Source: Tahibacter harae
GTDB taxonomy: Bacteria > Pseudomonadota > Gammaproteobacteria > Xanthomonadales > Rhodanobacteraceae
Direction: 5' to 3'
NCBI RefSeq assembly: GCF_024437735.1
Contig: NZ_JANFQO010000003.1
Span: forward strand, 124,001 to 188,000
Length of the DNA: 64,000 nucleotides
This document shows positions 54,805 to 62,830 of this stretch, piece after piece. The translations under genes and the position numbers were made by a program. Position 1 is the stretch's first letter. Every line of letters begins with the position of its first letter. The notes beneath the pieces were generated by a model. That model was not told where the DNA came from. It saw only the letters and a program-made list of their open reading frames with translations, and searched no databases.

Positions 54805-57800
54805 TCACGCCGGGCGGCTCTGCGCCACGATGGTCGCCGCCACCCGCGTCACGCGCGTGGCGAAGGCCAGTTCCTGCGGCAGCGGCGCGCGCGGCGCGTC
54901 GGAATAGACGGCGAAGCTGCCCACGAAGTGACCCGCCGCCGTATGCAGCGGAAAGCTCCAGCAGCCGCGGTAATCGAAGCGCCGCGCCAGCCAGCGCCAG
55001 GGCTCCCAACGCTGGTCGTCCGCCACATCCGGCGTGAGCACCGCCGTGCCGCAGCGCGCTGCCGCACCGCAGGCCAGCGATTCCGGGCCGACGAAACCAT
55101 CCACCGCCGCGGCATAGGCCGGCGGCATGCCGACGATATGGCGCAATTCGCTGCCTTCGCCATTGGCCAGATAGACGGCCCCGCGCAGGCCGCCGCCGAA
55201 CCGCTGCAACGCGGGCGCCAGCAGCAGGCCCAGGGACTCGCGCAGCGGCGCGCCATCCAGCGCCGCCACCAGCGCGCGCACTTTCGCCATCAGCCAGCTG
55301 CGGTCGCAGGCGCTCTCGCGCAGCGCGGCTTCGCTGCGGCCGCGCTCCGCCGCCGTCCAGATGCGTTCCACCGTTTCCTCGATGATGGCCACTTCCGCCG
55401 CCGACCATTGGCGCGGCTCGCCGTTGCTCACGCCGAGCATTGCCACCAGCCGGCCCGCCCGGCACAGCGGCGCGCCGACGCTGGCGCGCGTGCCGGCGGC
55501 GTAGCCGCTGCGCACGGCCTCGCCGGCGGAGAGCGCGGCGCTGTCGGATACGACGAAGCTCCTGCCGTCCGCGTAGGCAGCGCGCGGTTCCATGGCCAGC
55601 GCGTCCAGGCGTATGGGCGCCGAGAGCGGCGCGCCGTCCTCGGCGTAGCCGCCGCGGGCGAGCAGATGCTGCTCGGCCGGATCGATCTCGAAATACTGCG
55701 CAGCGTTGATGCCCAGATGATGGCCCAGCACGCGCATGGCCTGGGCCTGGGCCGCGGCGGGATCGCCGATCGAACGCAGCGTGTCGCTGAGTTGCAGCAG
55801 GAAAACGTGGCGTGCTTCGCTCGCGCGCAGCGCCGCGTCGGCGCGTGCGCGCTCCAGCACGGCCTGTACCCGCGCCACCAGTTCGCGCGGCGCGAACGGC
55901 TTGGCGATGTAGTCGTCGGCGCCGGCCTGCAATCCCTCGATCGCGGCCTGCTCGCTGCTGCGCGCGGTCAGCAGGATCACCGGCAGATGCGCCAGATGCG
56001 GATCGCTGCGCAGCCGCCGCAGCAGCTGGAAACCGTCCAGCTCCGGCATCATCACGTCAGCCAGCAGCAGATCGGGCGCCTCCTGCTGCGCCATTGCCAG
56101 CGCCTGCGCACCATCGGCGGCCAGCTGCACCTGCCACTGCGTGCCGAGCAGGCGCAGCAGGTAGTCGCGCAGATCGGCGTTGTCGTCGACGACGAGCAAG
56201 CGCGCGCGCGGCGCTGTCGCTGCGGGCGGATCGCTGCCGCATCCGGCGTCGGACGCGGCAGCACCCTTGTCCGACCAGCGCGCGGCCTCGTCGGCCAGCG
56301 CGGCAGCCAGCCGCGGCGGTGCGGCCGGCGCCGGTGCCGCGTCCTGGGCGCGCATGCTCTTCAGCGGCAGCCACACCGTGAACGTGCTGCCCAGCCCTTC
56401 CACGCTGTGCGCGGTGAACTGGCCGCCCATGCGCTGCACCAGGTTCTGCACCAGCGCCAGGCCTATGCCGGCGCCCTCGGCCGTGCGCGCACGCGCGCCG
56501 CGCACGCGATGAAAACGCTTGAAGATCTGCGGCAGTTCGTCGGCCGGGATGCCGACGCCGCTGTCGGATACTTCCAGCTCGGCGTGCAGGCGCAGCGCTT
56601 TCAGCCGCAGGCGGATGCCGCCCTCGAAGGTGAACTTGAGCGCATTGGAAAGCAGGTTGGATACGACTTGTTCCCACATCGCCGCATTCACCGGCACCGG
56701 CGGCAGCGGCTCTATCTCCAGGTTCAGCGTCAGGCCGGCCGCCTCGATCGCGCTGCGGAAGGCGCTGGCGATCTCGCGGGTCTGTGCGCCCAGATCCGCC
56801 GGAGCCAGCAGTGCGCTGCGCCCGTGCATCCCGATCTGGGAAAAATCCAGCAGGCTGTCGACCAGCCGCGCCAGCCGGCGCGCGTTGCGCAGCGCCGTAT
56901 CCAGTTCGCTGCCCAGCGGCGGCGGCAGCGCTTCGCGTGCCCGCGCCAGTTCCTCCAGCGGCGCCAGCAGCAAGGTCAGCGGCGTGCGGAATTCATGGCT
57001 CACGTCGGAAAAGAATTCGGTCTTGGCGCGGTCCAGCGCGGCAAGCCGCTCTAAACGCTCGCGCTCCAGCTCCTTCGCGCGCGCATCGCCCAGTGCCGCA
57101 CCCACCTGCTGGCCCAGCAGCTCGACGAAGCGCGCATAGGCCGGGTCGTAAGGGCGGTGCGGGTTCAGGCCCAGCACCAGCAGGACCTGGGAATCCTGCG
57201 CGCCCGGCAGCGGCATCAGCACCGCGCGCGTCGGGCAGGCGGATGCGTCGGCGGCCTGCGGCAGCAGTTCGAGTCCGGCAAAGCGCCGCGGCAGATCTTC
57301 GACGACGAGCAGCCGGCCCGCTGCGGCGGCATCGGATATGCCGGCCAGCGGCCAGCTCGACCCTTCGGCGTCGTCGGCATGCACGAAACGCGGTGCCCCG
57401 GCACTGCCCGGCTGCAGGCCCGCGGCGCAGGCCAGCGTGGCCTGGCGGCGCGGCTTGTCGACCAGGTAGAGCAGCGCGAACGGCACGTCGGACGCATCCA
57501 CAACCAGCGCGTCGGCGGCCAGCGCGCAGGCTTCGTTGCGGCCGGCCGCGCCGGCCATGCGCGTGCCCAGCACCTGCAGCAGCCGCAGGCGCCGCTCGGC
57601 GACCACGCTGGCAGTCGTCTCGCAGCCGATAATGTGGACGCCGCTCACATCGCCGGCAGCCGTGCGGACCGGCGAATAGGCGAAGGTGACGAACACTTCC
57701 TCGCGGCTGTCGCAGCGGTCGATCAGGAAGCGGTAGTTCTCCCCGCTTACCGCAACACCCTCCGTGCGCACACGCTCGACCGCCGGCGCCATCGCCGGCC

Positions 57801-58695
57801 AGATCGCGCTCCAGGTCGCGCTGGCCGGACCGCCCAGTGCCTGCGGATGCTTGCCTGTGCCGAGGAACCGGCGCCAGGCTTCGTTATGCAGCTGGACCAG
57901 CTCGCGTCCCCAGCAAACCGCCATCGCCTGGGTGGACTCGGCCATCAGGCGCAGCAGGAAGCGCAATTCCAGCGGCCAGGACAGCACACTGCCCAGCGGC
58001 GTGCGCTGCCAATCCAGCTCGCGCGCCGCGCGCGCCACCTCGCCGGTTTCGCCGAACGCCGCGGCGACAGCGGCCAGTTCCGAAGACGCCCTGGAACGCT
58101 GCGCGCCGGCGGCGATGCCGGCAAGCACCTGGCCCAGTTCATCCAGCGGAACCACCATATCCGCCGCACCCGCGGCGATGGCGGCCGCGGGCATGTCGGC
58201 GTGCTCGGCACCGGCCGGCGCCTGCACCAGCACCTGGCCGCCCGCCGCGCGCAGCGCGCGCGCACCGTTGGCGCCGTCGCTGCCCATGCCGCTGAGGATC
58301 ACGCCGATGGCGCGCGCGCCGAAACTGTTCGCGGCGGAAACCAGCAGGCGGTCGATGGGATAGTCGAGTGCGCCGCCGGGATTGTCGGAAATCGCCGCTG
58401 TCGCATCCGGCAGCACTTCGACGAAGGTGCGCGGCGGACACAGCCACAGTGTGCCGGCGGCGACAGGCTGGCCCTGGCGCAGTCTTTGCGCCGCCAGCGG
58501 CAGGCGCTGCAATACGACTTCCGGCTCGGCGCCCGGCGGCAAATGCAACAGAACCAGCAGCGGCAGCGGGAAATCCGCCGGCAACCCGCTGACCAGCCGG
58601 CGCAGCGCCGGCAGCCCGCCGGCGGAAGCACCGACTACGAGGATGTCGTAGCCGGTTTCCGGCGCGGTCTGAGCCTGAGCCTGGTTGATGTCCAT
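54805..58695 (-). CDS. CheB-PAS-GAF-histidine kinase-receiver-GAF hybrid
   Basis: 1296 residues. In order: CheB-like domain (VGASAGGLPALRRL with Ser, LLHLPPGAE with His, ILSGMGSDGANG with Asp), PAS domain, GAF domain, HisKA (FSDVSHEFRTPLTLLL), ATPase domain (NLLSNALKFTFEGG, VSDSGVGIPADELP, GIGLALVQNLVQRMGG), receiver (LLVVDDNADLRDYLL, DLLLADVMMPELDG, YIAKPFAPREL) and two GAF domains at the C-terminus. A CheB domain at the start and GAF domains after the receiver are unusual. It is probably a cytosolic sensor with several inputs. The reading frame is intact. Confidence 0.85.
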   Translation of the reverse strand: MDINQAQAQTAPETGYDILVVGASAGGLPALRRLVSGLPADFPLPLLVLLHLPPGAEPEVVLQRLPLAAQRLRQGQPVAAGTLWLCPPRTFVEVLPDATAAISDNPGGALDYPIDRLLVSAANSFGARAIGVILSGMGSDGANGARALRAAGGQVLVQAPAGAEHADMPAAAIAAGAADMVVPLDELGQVLAGIAAGAQRSRASSELAAVAAAFGETGEVARAARELDWQRTPLGSVLSWPLELRFLLRLMAESTQAMAVCWGRELVQLHNEAWRRFLGTGKHPQALGGPASATWSAIWPAMAPAVERVRTEGVAVSGENYRFLIDRCDSREEVFVTFAYSPVRTAAGDVSGVHIIGCETTASVVAERRLRLLQVLGTRMAGAAGRNEACALAADALVVDASDVPFALLYLVDKPRRQATLACAAGLQPGSAGAPRFVHADDAEGSSWPLAGISDAAAAGRLLVVEDLPRRFAGLELLPQAADASACPTRAVLMPLPGAQDSQVLLVLGLNPHRPYDPAYARFVELLGQQVGAALGDARAKELERERLERLAALDRAKTEFFSDVSHEFRTPLTLLLAPLEELARAREALPPPLGSELDTALRNARRLARLVDSLLDFSQIGMHGRSALLAPADLGAQTREIASAFRSAIEAAGLTLNLEIEPLPPVPVNAAMWEQVVSNLLSNALKFTFEGGIRLRLKALRLHAELEVSDSGVGIPADELPQIFKRFHRVRGARARTAEGAGIGLALVQNLVQRMGGQFTAHSVEGLGSTFTVWLPLKSMRAQDAAPAPAAPPRLAAALADEAARWSDKGAAASDAGCGSDPPAATAPRARLLVVDDNADLRDYLLRLLGTQWQVQLAADGAQALAMAQQEAPDLLLADVMMPELDGFQLLRRLRSDPHLAHLPVILLTARSSEQAAIEGLQAGADDYIAKPFAPRELVARVQAVLERARADAALRASEARHVFLLQLSDTLRSIGDPAAAQAQAMRVLGHHLGINAAQYFEIDPAEQHLLARGGYAEDGAPLSAPIRLDALAMEPRAAYADGRSFVVSDSAALSAGEAVRSGYAAGTRASVGAPLCRAGRLVAMLGVSNGEPRQWSAAEVAIIEETVERIWTAAERGRSEAALRESACDRSWLMAKVRALVAALDGAPLRESLGLLLAPALQRFGGGLRGAVYLANGEGSELRHIVGMPPAYAAAVDGFVGPESLACGAAARCGTAVLTPDVADDQRWEPWRWLARRFDYRGCWSFPLHTAAGHFVGSFAVYSDAPRAPLPQELAFATRVTRVAATIVAQSRPA

Positions 58696-58953
58696 GATTC
58701 CGGCAGCTTAGCCCAAGAACACGACGACAGCTTGGGCGCAATCCCGGCCGTTGCTGCACTGTACGGCTTTGCGCGGCGCTGCGGATGCCGCAAATGCCGC
58801 ACTGTATTTCAAGCAGCAACCGGCGGCGGGCCGTAGCCGCCGTATGCTGGCGTAGTCAGCGCCGTATCCGCGCCAGCGGCGCCGGCACGAATGCCGCCGC
58901 ACCACCGCGCCGCGCCGTGAAGGCGCGGCGCGGTGGTGCGAGCGCCGGCGGAA

Positions 58954-59850
58954 CTAGCGGTTCTGCCAGCCCCGGCGCGCCGCCTCGGCATGGCCGCGCG
59001 AATCGCCGAACCAGCCGCCGTGGCCGCGGCCGTCGTCGTCATCGTCGCGCGAACGCGAACGGCGCGAGCGGTCATCGTCGTCATCGCGCGAACGCGAGCG
59101 GCGCGAGTCGTCGTCGCTGCGCGAACGCGCGCTGCGGCCGTCATCGTCGCGGTTGCGCCAGCCTTCGCGGGCAGCCTCGGCATGGCCGCGCGAATCGCCG
59201 AACCAGCCGCCGCGGCCGTGGCCGCGGCCGTCATCGTCGTCATCGCGCGAACGCGAACTGCGCGAATCGTCGTCGCTGCGCGAACGCGCGCTGCGGCCAT
59301 CGTCGTCGCGGTTGCGCCAGCCTTCGCGGGCAGCCTCGGCATGGCCGCGCGAATCGCCGAACCAGCCGCCGCGGCCGTGACCGCGGCCGTCATCGTCGTC
59401 ATCGCGCGAACGCGAACTGCGCGAACGATCATCGTCATCGCGCGAGCGGCTGTAGCGGCCGGAGCCGCGGTCGTCGCTCTCGAAACGGCCGTATTCGTCG
59501 CGGCTGCGGCCGCGCGAGCGGTCGTCGTCGTCATCGCGCGAGCGGCTGGAGCGGCTGGAGCCGCGGTCGTCGCTTTCGAAACGGCCGTATTCGTCGCGGC
59601 TGCGGCCGCGCGAGCGGTCGTCGTCGTCATCACGCGAGCGGCTGGAGCGGCTGGAGCCGCGGTCGTCGCTCTCGAAACGGCCGTATTCGTCGCGACTGCG
59701 GCCGCGCGAGCGGTCGTCGTCATCGTCGTCGCGGGAACGGCCGTAGCGGCCCGATCCGCCGTTGTCGCTTTCAAAACGGCCGTATTCGTCGCGGCTGCGG
59801 CCGCGCGAGCGGTCGTCGTCGTTGCGGCCCTGATCCCGTCGGTATTGCGA
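58954..59850 (-). repeat. Tandem coding repeats in the tail of the hemerythrin fusion protein
   Basis: At least four imperfect copies of a roughly 96-110-bp unit (encoding SRGRSRDEYGRFESDDRGS) are followed by three copies of a longer unit (encoding GGWFGDSRGHAEAAREGWRN). DNA identity between copies is high, so the array is likely to expand and contract by recombination. Confidence 0.75.
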
Positions 59851-60504
59851 TGCCATGGTTTGGTTCTCCTCAACGTTATCGCCCAAGGCGAGTTGGAGCG
59901 AAACCGGCCGCGGCGCATCCACGCGCCCGTCCGGCATCAGCTCCTGTTTGCGAGCTTCGACCTTGCGGCCAAGCTCGTTCATGTCCACGCCGGCAGCGCT
60001 CGCCTTGGCGATGATTCCGTCCTTGGGCTGCTCCTCTTCGCGAACGTGATGCTTGATCTGCTCGCGCAGTACGGCGACTTTCGCGTCGTAATACGCACTG
60101 GACGGATCGCCGCTGAGCAGCTCGGCAATCAGGATCTTGGCGGCGTCGTGTTCGACCTGCGCCTCGTCGAGCATGGCGTCTTCCACGCCCTGGGCGCGGC
60201 AGGCCGGATAGAAAAGCTCTTCCTCGATCTGGGTGTGATGGATCAGCTCTGTGCAGATCTGCCGCGCGGTCTCGTACTTTTCCTGCACCGACTGCTGCGA
60301 TTCGTACTGCGCGAACAGCGCCTCGACCTTGCGGTGATCCTTCTTCAGCAATGCGCCCGCATCGGTCTTGGCGGATTCTTCGGCGGGCTTGCTGCTGGTG
60401 GCTTTCCTGGCGGCGGAAGACTTCGCCTTGCCGCGCGCCGCGGTTGCGGCGGAGCTGGCTTTCTTGCCGGAGCGGGATTCGCTGGCTTGCTTGCGTGCTT
60501 GCAT
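58954..60504 (-). CDS. Hemerythrin-domain protein fused to an Arg/Asp/Ser repeat tail
   Basis: 516 residues from the ATG at 60504, with an AGGAG site 9 bp upstream. A Lys/Ser/Ala-rich N-terminus (about 1-50) leads to a hemerythrin-like four-helix domain with His/Glu ligands (KKDHRKVEALF, LIHHTQIEEELFYP, EHDAAKILI, IKHHVREEEQ). Then comes a 300-residue low-complexity tail with tandem units of SRDEYGRFESDDRGS and GGWFGDSRGHAEAAREG, the latter KGG-like. The tail starts at an internal ATG (59856) with its own GAGGAG site. It could be a fusion or two proteins from one frame. The hemerythrin part probably binds O2, NO or iron; the tail may bind nucleic acid. Confidence 0.75.
   Translation of the reverse strand: MQARKQASESRSGKKASSAATAARGKAKSSAARKATSSKPAEESAKTDAGALLKKDHRKVEALFAQYESQQSVQEKYETARQICTELIHHTQIEEELFYPACRAQGVEDAMLDEAQVEHDAAKILIAELLSGDPSSAYYDAKVAVLREQIKHHVREEEQPKDGIIAKASAAGVDMNELGRKVEARKQELMPDGRVDAPRPVSLQLALGDNVEENQTMASQYRRDQGRNDDDRSRGRSRDEYGRFESDNGGSGRYGRSRDDDDDDRSRGRSRDEYGRFESDDRGSSRSSRSRDDDDDRSRGRSRDEYGRFESDDRGSSRSSRSRDDDDDRSRGRSRDEYGRFESDDRGSGRYSRSRDDDDRSRSSRSRDDDDDGRGHGRGGWFGDSRGHAEAAREGWRNRDDDGRSARSRSDDDSRSSRSRDDDDDGRGHGRGGWFGDSRGHAEAAREGWRNRDDDGRSARSRSDDDSRRSRSRDDDDDRSRRSRSRDDDDDGRGHGGWFGDSRGHAEAARRGWQNR
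59856..59871 (-). promoter_or_regulatory. Internal ribosome-binding site and ATG inside the hemerythrin fusion gene
   Basis: On the minus strand, GAGGAG (59866-59871) lies 9 nt before an in-frame ATG (codon ending at 59856). It is a near-perfect ribosome-binding site in the middle of the reading frame, and translation from it would produce the 300-residue repeat tail alone (MASQYRRDQGRND onward). Confidence 0.65.
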
Positions 60505-61161
60505 GGACCGGACTCCTGTGCGGGTGCCCGATCTGACAGCAATGATCGTACCTAACGCGCGTTGCGCTGAATTCATGCGGGAAACACCGCCCGGCAGCGC
60601 CCGCCGCAGGGATGAGGCAAAGAATCTTTTTCCACTACGGGAATGATTTTCAACCTGCGCGCCGTCCTTCAGCGCGGCTGCCGGCAGGCAGGAGCCGCGG
60701 CGGCGCCACAGCGGCGCGACACAAGATCGCCCGACCCGCGGCCGGTGCCTGCTCCACCTGCCGTCGAGGAAGAACGCGGCCGGCATCGGCCCTGCGGTAC
60801 CGATCTTCCCGCGCCGGTTCATATACGGTGCCTGCGCTACCGGCACAAACGGATCTTCCGGCGGGCTGCGCCGAGCATCGGCATGGCGCACGCGGCCAGT
60901 GCCAGCGGCACGGATGTGGTGCGACGTCGGCGAACACCGTGCGGCGCGCTGCGCGCATCCGCTGCACGGGACTGGTGTGCACGCGGCGCAGGCCGCGCTT
61001 CCCAGCTGTCGACGTGAGCTGCGGGTTTCGCGCATCTTGCAGATGTCGACGCCCGCGGGCAGCGCAGAATGCACTGCCCGCGCATCTCCGACACACGGAC
61101 GCAGCAGGTCCTGCTTCAGGCAAACACGGGTGCAGCCCGGCTACCTGACGGCAGCGCCCGC
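60505..61161. other. Intergenic region between the hemerythrin fusion and the beta-helix gene
   Basis: About 657 bp. Open frames on both strands lack coding character. An AT-richer patch near 60620-60650 may hold the promoter of the hemerythrin gene. I recognise no RNA gene or repeat. Confidence 0.35.
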
Positions 61162-62682
61162 TCAGCGCAGCAAAGGCGCTTCCATGTCGTCGGCGAACAG
61201 CGACGCCTCGCGCTGCAGCTCGTGCGCGCCGATGTCGCAGAGTGCGCTGCCGTCGGCATCGCCGTCGGCCGGCCGCGCCTCGTCGCGCGCATCGCCGGCG
61301 GTGCAGACGAATACCGTGCCCGAGCCCGGTGCGTCCGCATTGCCAGCGTCGATGACGGGGCTGCCGGCGAACAGGTCGATGACCGGAATATCGTGCAGCG
61401 CGCTGCCGGTGGCACGCAGGCTGCGGATGCGCAGGTCGCCAGTCTCGATATAGCTGAAAGCGTCGAGATAGCTGCAGCTCGTATCGGCGAACAGGTTGGA
61501 CCCGGTGCCGTCCAGGCCCGCAGGCAGCCCCGCGGACGAACACAGCGCGCCGCCGTCGGCGCTGGCCGCAAACAAGTTGTGCGTCGCGGCCGCGACGCTG
61601 CTGTTGGCGCCGGCCGCATGCAGGTGCGCGCCGAGTCCGCTGCGGCCGCTGTTTTTCCAGAAGCTGTTGTTGCGCAGGTCCAGGCGCGTACCGACGAGAT
61701 GCAGGGCGGGCCCGCTGATATTGCCGGCGAAGGTGGTGTTGCTGAGCACGACATTCATCGTGCCCGGCAAGGTCGTCAGCGACGCATGGAACGCCGCGCC
61801 GTTGCCGCTTTCGTTGTGCAGGAACAGCGACTGGCGCACGGTGGTCGCGGTGCGGTCGCGGGCATAGAGCGCGCCGCCGGAACTCAGGCTGGCGCCGCTG
61901 GTATGCACGGCGCGATTGCCGATGAACTGGCTGCGCAGCACGGTCAGCGTCCCTGTACCGGCGACGACGGCGCCGCCGGCGGCGCCGGTGCCGCCCGCGC
62001 CTATGGCCTCGTTGCCCTCGAAGCGCGAGTTCTCTATCCACAGATTGCGGCGCACATCGAACGCTCCGCCCGCGGTCGATCCCAGGGCGCGCGCCAGGTT
62101 GCCGCTGAACCGGCTGCGGTAGACGAATACATTGCCCTCGGCATAGACCGCACCGCCCAGCGCCAGGCCGCCGGGCTGGATGCTGACCGCGCGGCAGTCC
62201 TGCAGGGTTACGCGGTCCAGCGTCAGGGTGGAGCTGCTGTCCGACACGCGCACGCAGCCGCCGCGGTCGTTGCTGGCAAAGCCGCGCTGCAAACTCAGGT
62301 CGCGCAGACTCAGCGCCGCCGATGCGCCCACGTCAAATACACGCACGGCGTGGTTGCCGTCGATCACCAGGCCCGGCGAGCCGCTGCCGTCGACAGTGAG
62401 TGTCGTGGCCGACAGCGCCGGCAGCGGCGCCGCCAGGCTGATGATGCTGTTGAGCGGCAGCGCGAAGATGACCGTATGCGGTCCGGCGCCCGCCGCCTGC
62501 GCCTGGGTCAGGGCTTCGCGCAGACTTCCCAGACCGGCGGACGCGGCCGAGGTCACCAGATAGGTCGCGGCCTGGGCCGTGCCCGCCGCGGCGGACACGA
62601 GCAGGGAAAGGCACAGCGCGGCGCGGCGGATGCGGCAGCGGTACGCCACGACACGGCGGCGAGTGGATGCAACAGCAGACAT
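61162..62682 (-). CDS. Secreted right-handed beta-helix protein (choice-of-anchor Q-like)
   Basis: 506 residues. An N-terminal signal (ALCLSLLVSAAAGTAQAATY) precedes a long series of beta-helix coils with repeats such as GGAVYAEGNVFVYRSRFSGN, IENSRFEGNEAIGAGG and LSNTTFAGNISGPALHL, as in polymorphic outer-membrane and pectate-lyase-like proteins. Near the C-terminus, GSPVIDAGNADAPG and CDIGAHELQREASLF match the choice-of-anchor Q end pattern. It is probably an extracellular adhesin or surface protein. It diverges from a Ser/Thr kinase gene. Confidence 0.8.
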   Translation of the reverse strand: MSAVASTRRRVVAYRCRIRRAALCLSLLVSAAAGTAQAATYLVTSAASAGLGSLREALTQAQAAGAGPHTVIFALPLNSIISLAAPLPALSATTLTVDGSGSPGLVIDGNHAVRVFDVGASAALSLRDLSLQRGFASNDRGGCVRVSDSSSTLTLDRVTLQDCRAVSIQPGGLALGGAVYAEGNVFVYRSRFSGNLARALGSTAGGAFDVRRNLWIENSRFEGNEAIGAGGTGAAGGAVVAGTGTLTVLRSQFIGNRAVHTSGASLSSGGALYARDRTATTVRQSLFLHNESGNGAAFHASLTTLPGTMNVVLSNTTFAGNISGPALHLVGTRLDLRNNSFWKNSGRSGLGAHLHAAGANSSVAAATHNLFAASADGGALCSSAGLPAGLDGTGSNLFADTSCSYLDAFSYIETGDLRIRSLRATGSALHDIPVIDLFAGSPVIDAGNADAPGSGTVFVCTAGDARDEARPADGDADGSALCDIGAHELQREASLFADDMEAPLLR

Positions 62683-62830
62683 GGACTAACTCTCCCGGGG
62701 AAACGAGCCTGCCCTTACGGCAATGCGGCGCGAATCCGGACAAGCGCACGCGGGCGCCACTGCTGCCAGGTTGTCTGCACGCGCGGCATCGCCGATGCTG
62801 GCGGGCCGGACCAGTCACGGAGAACGCCGC

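Noticed and set aside
58954-59850. CRISPR array.
   Set aside because: The repeats are in-frame codons of one protein, lack unique spacers and show gradual divergence.
60505-61074. An N-terminal extension of the hemerythrin protein of about 190 residues.
   Set aside because: The extension lacks features, and a good ribosome-binding site precedes the ATG at 60504.
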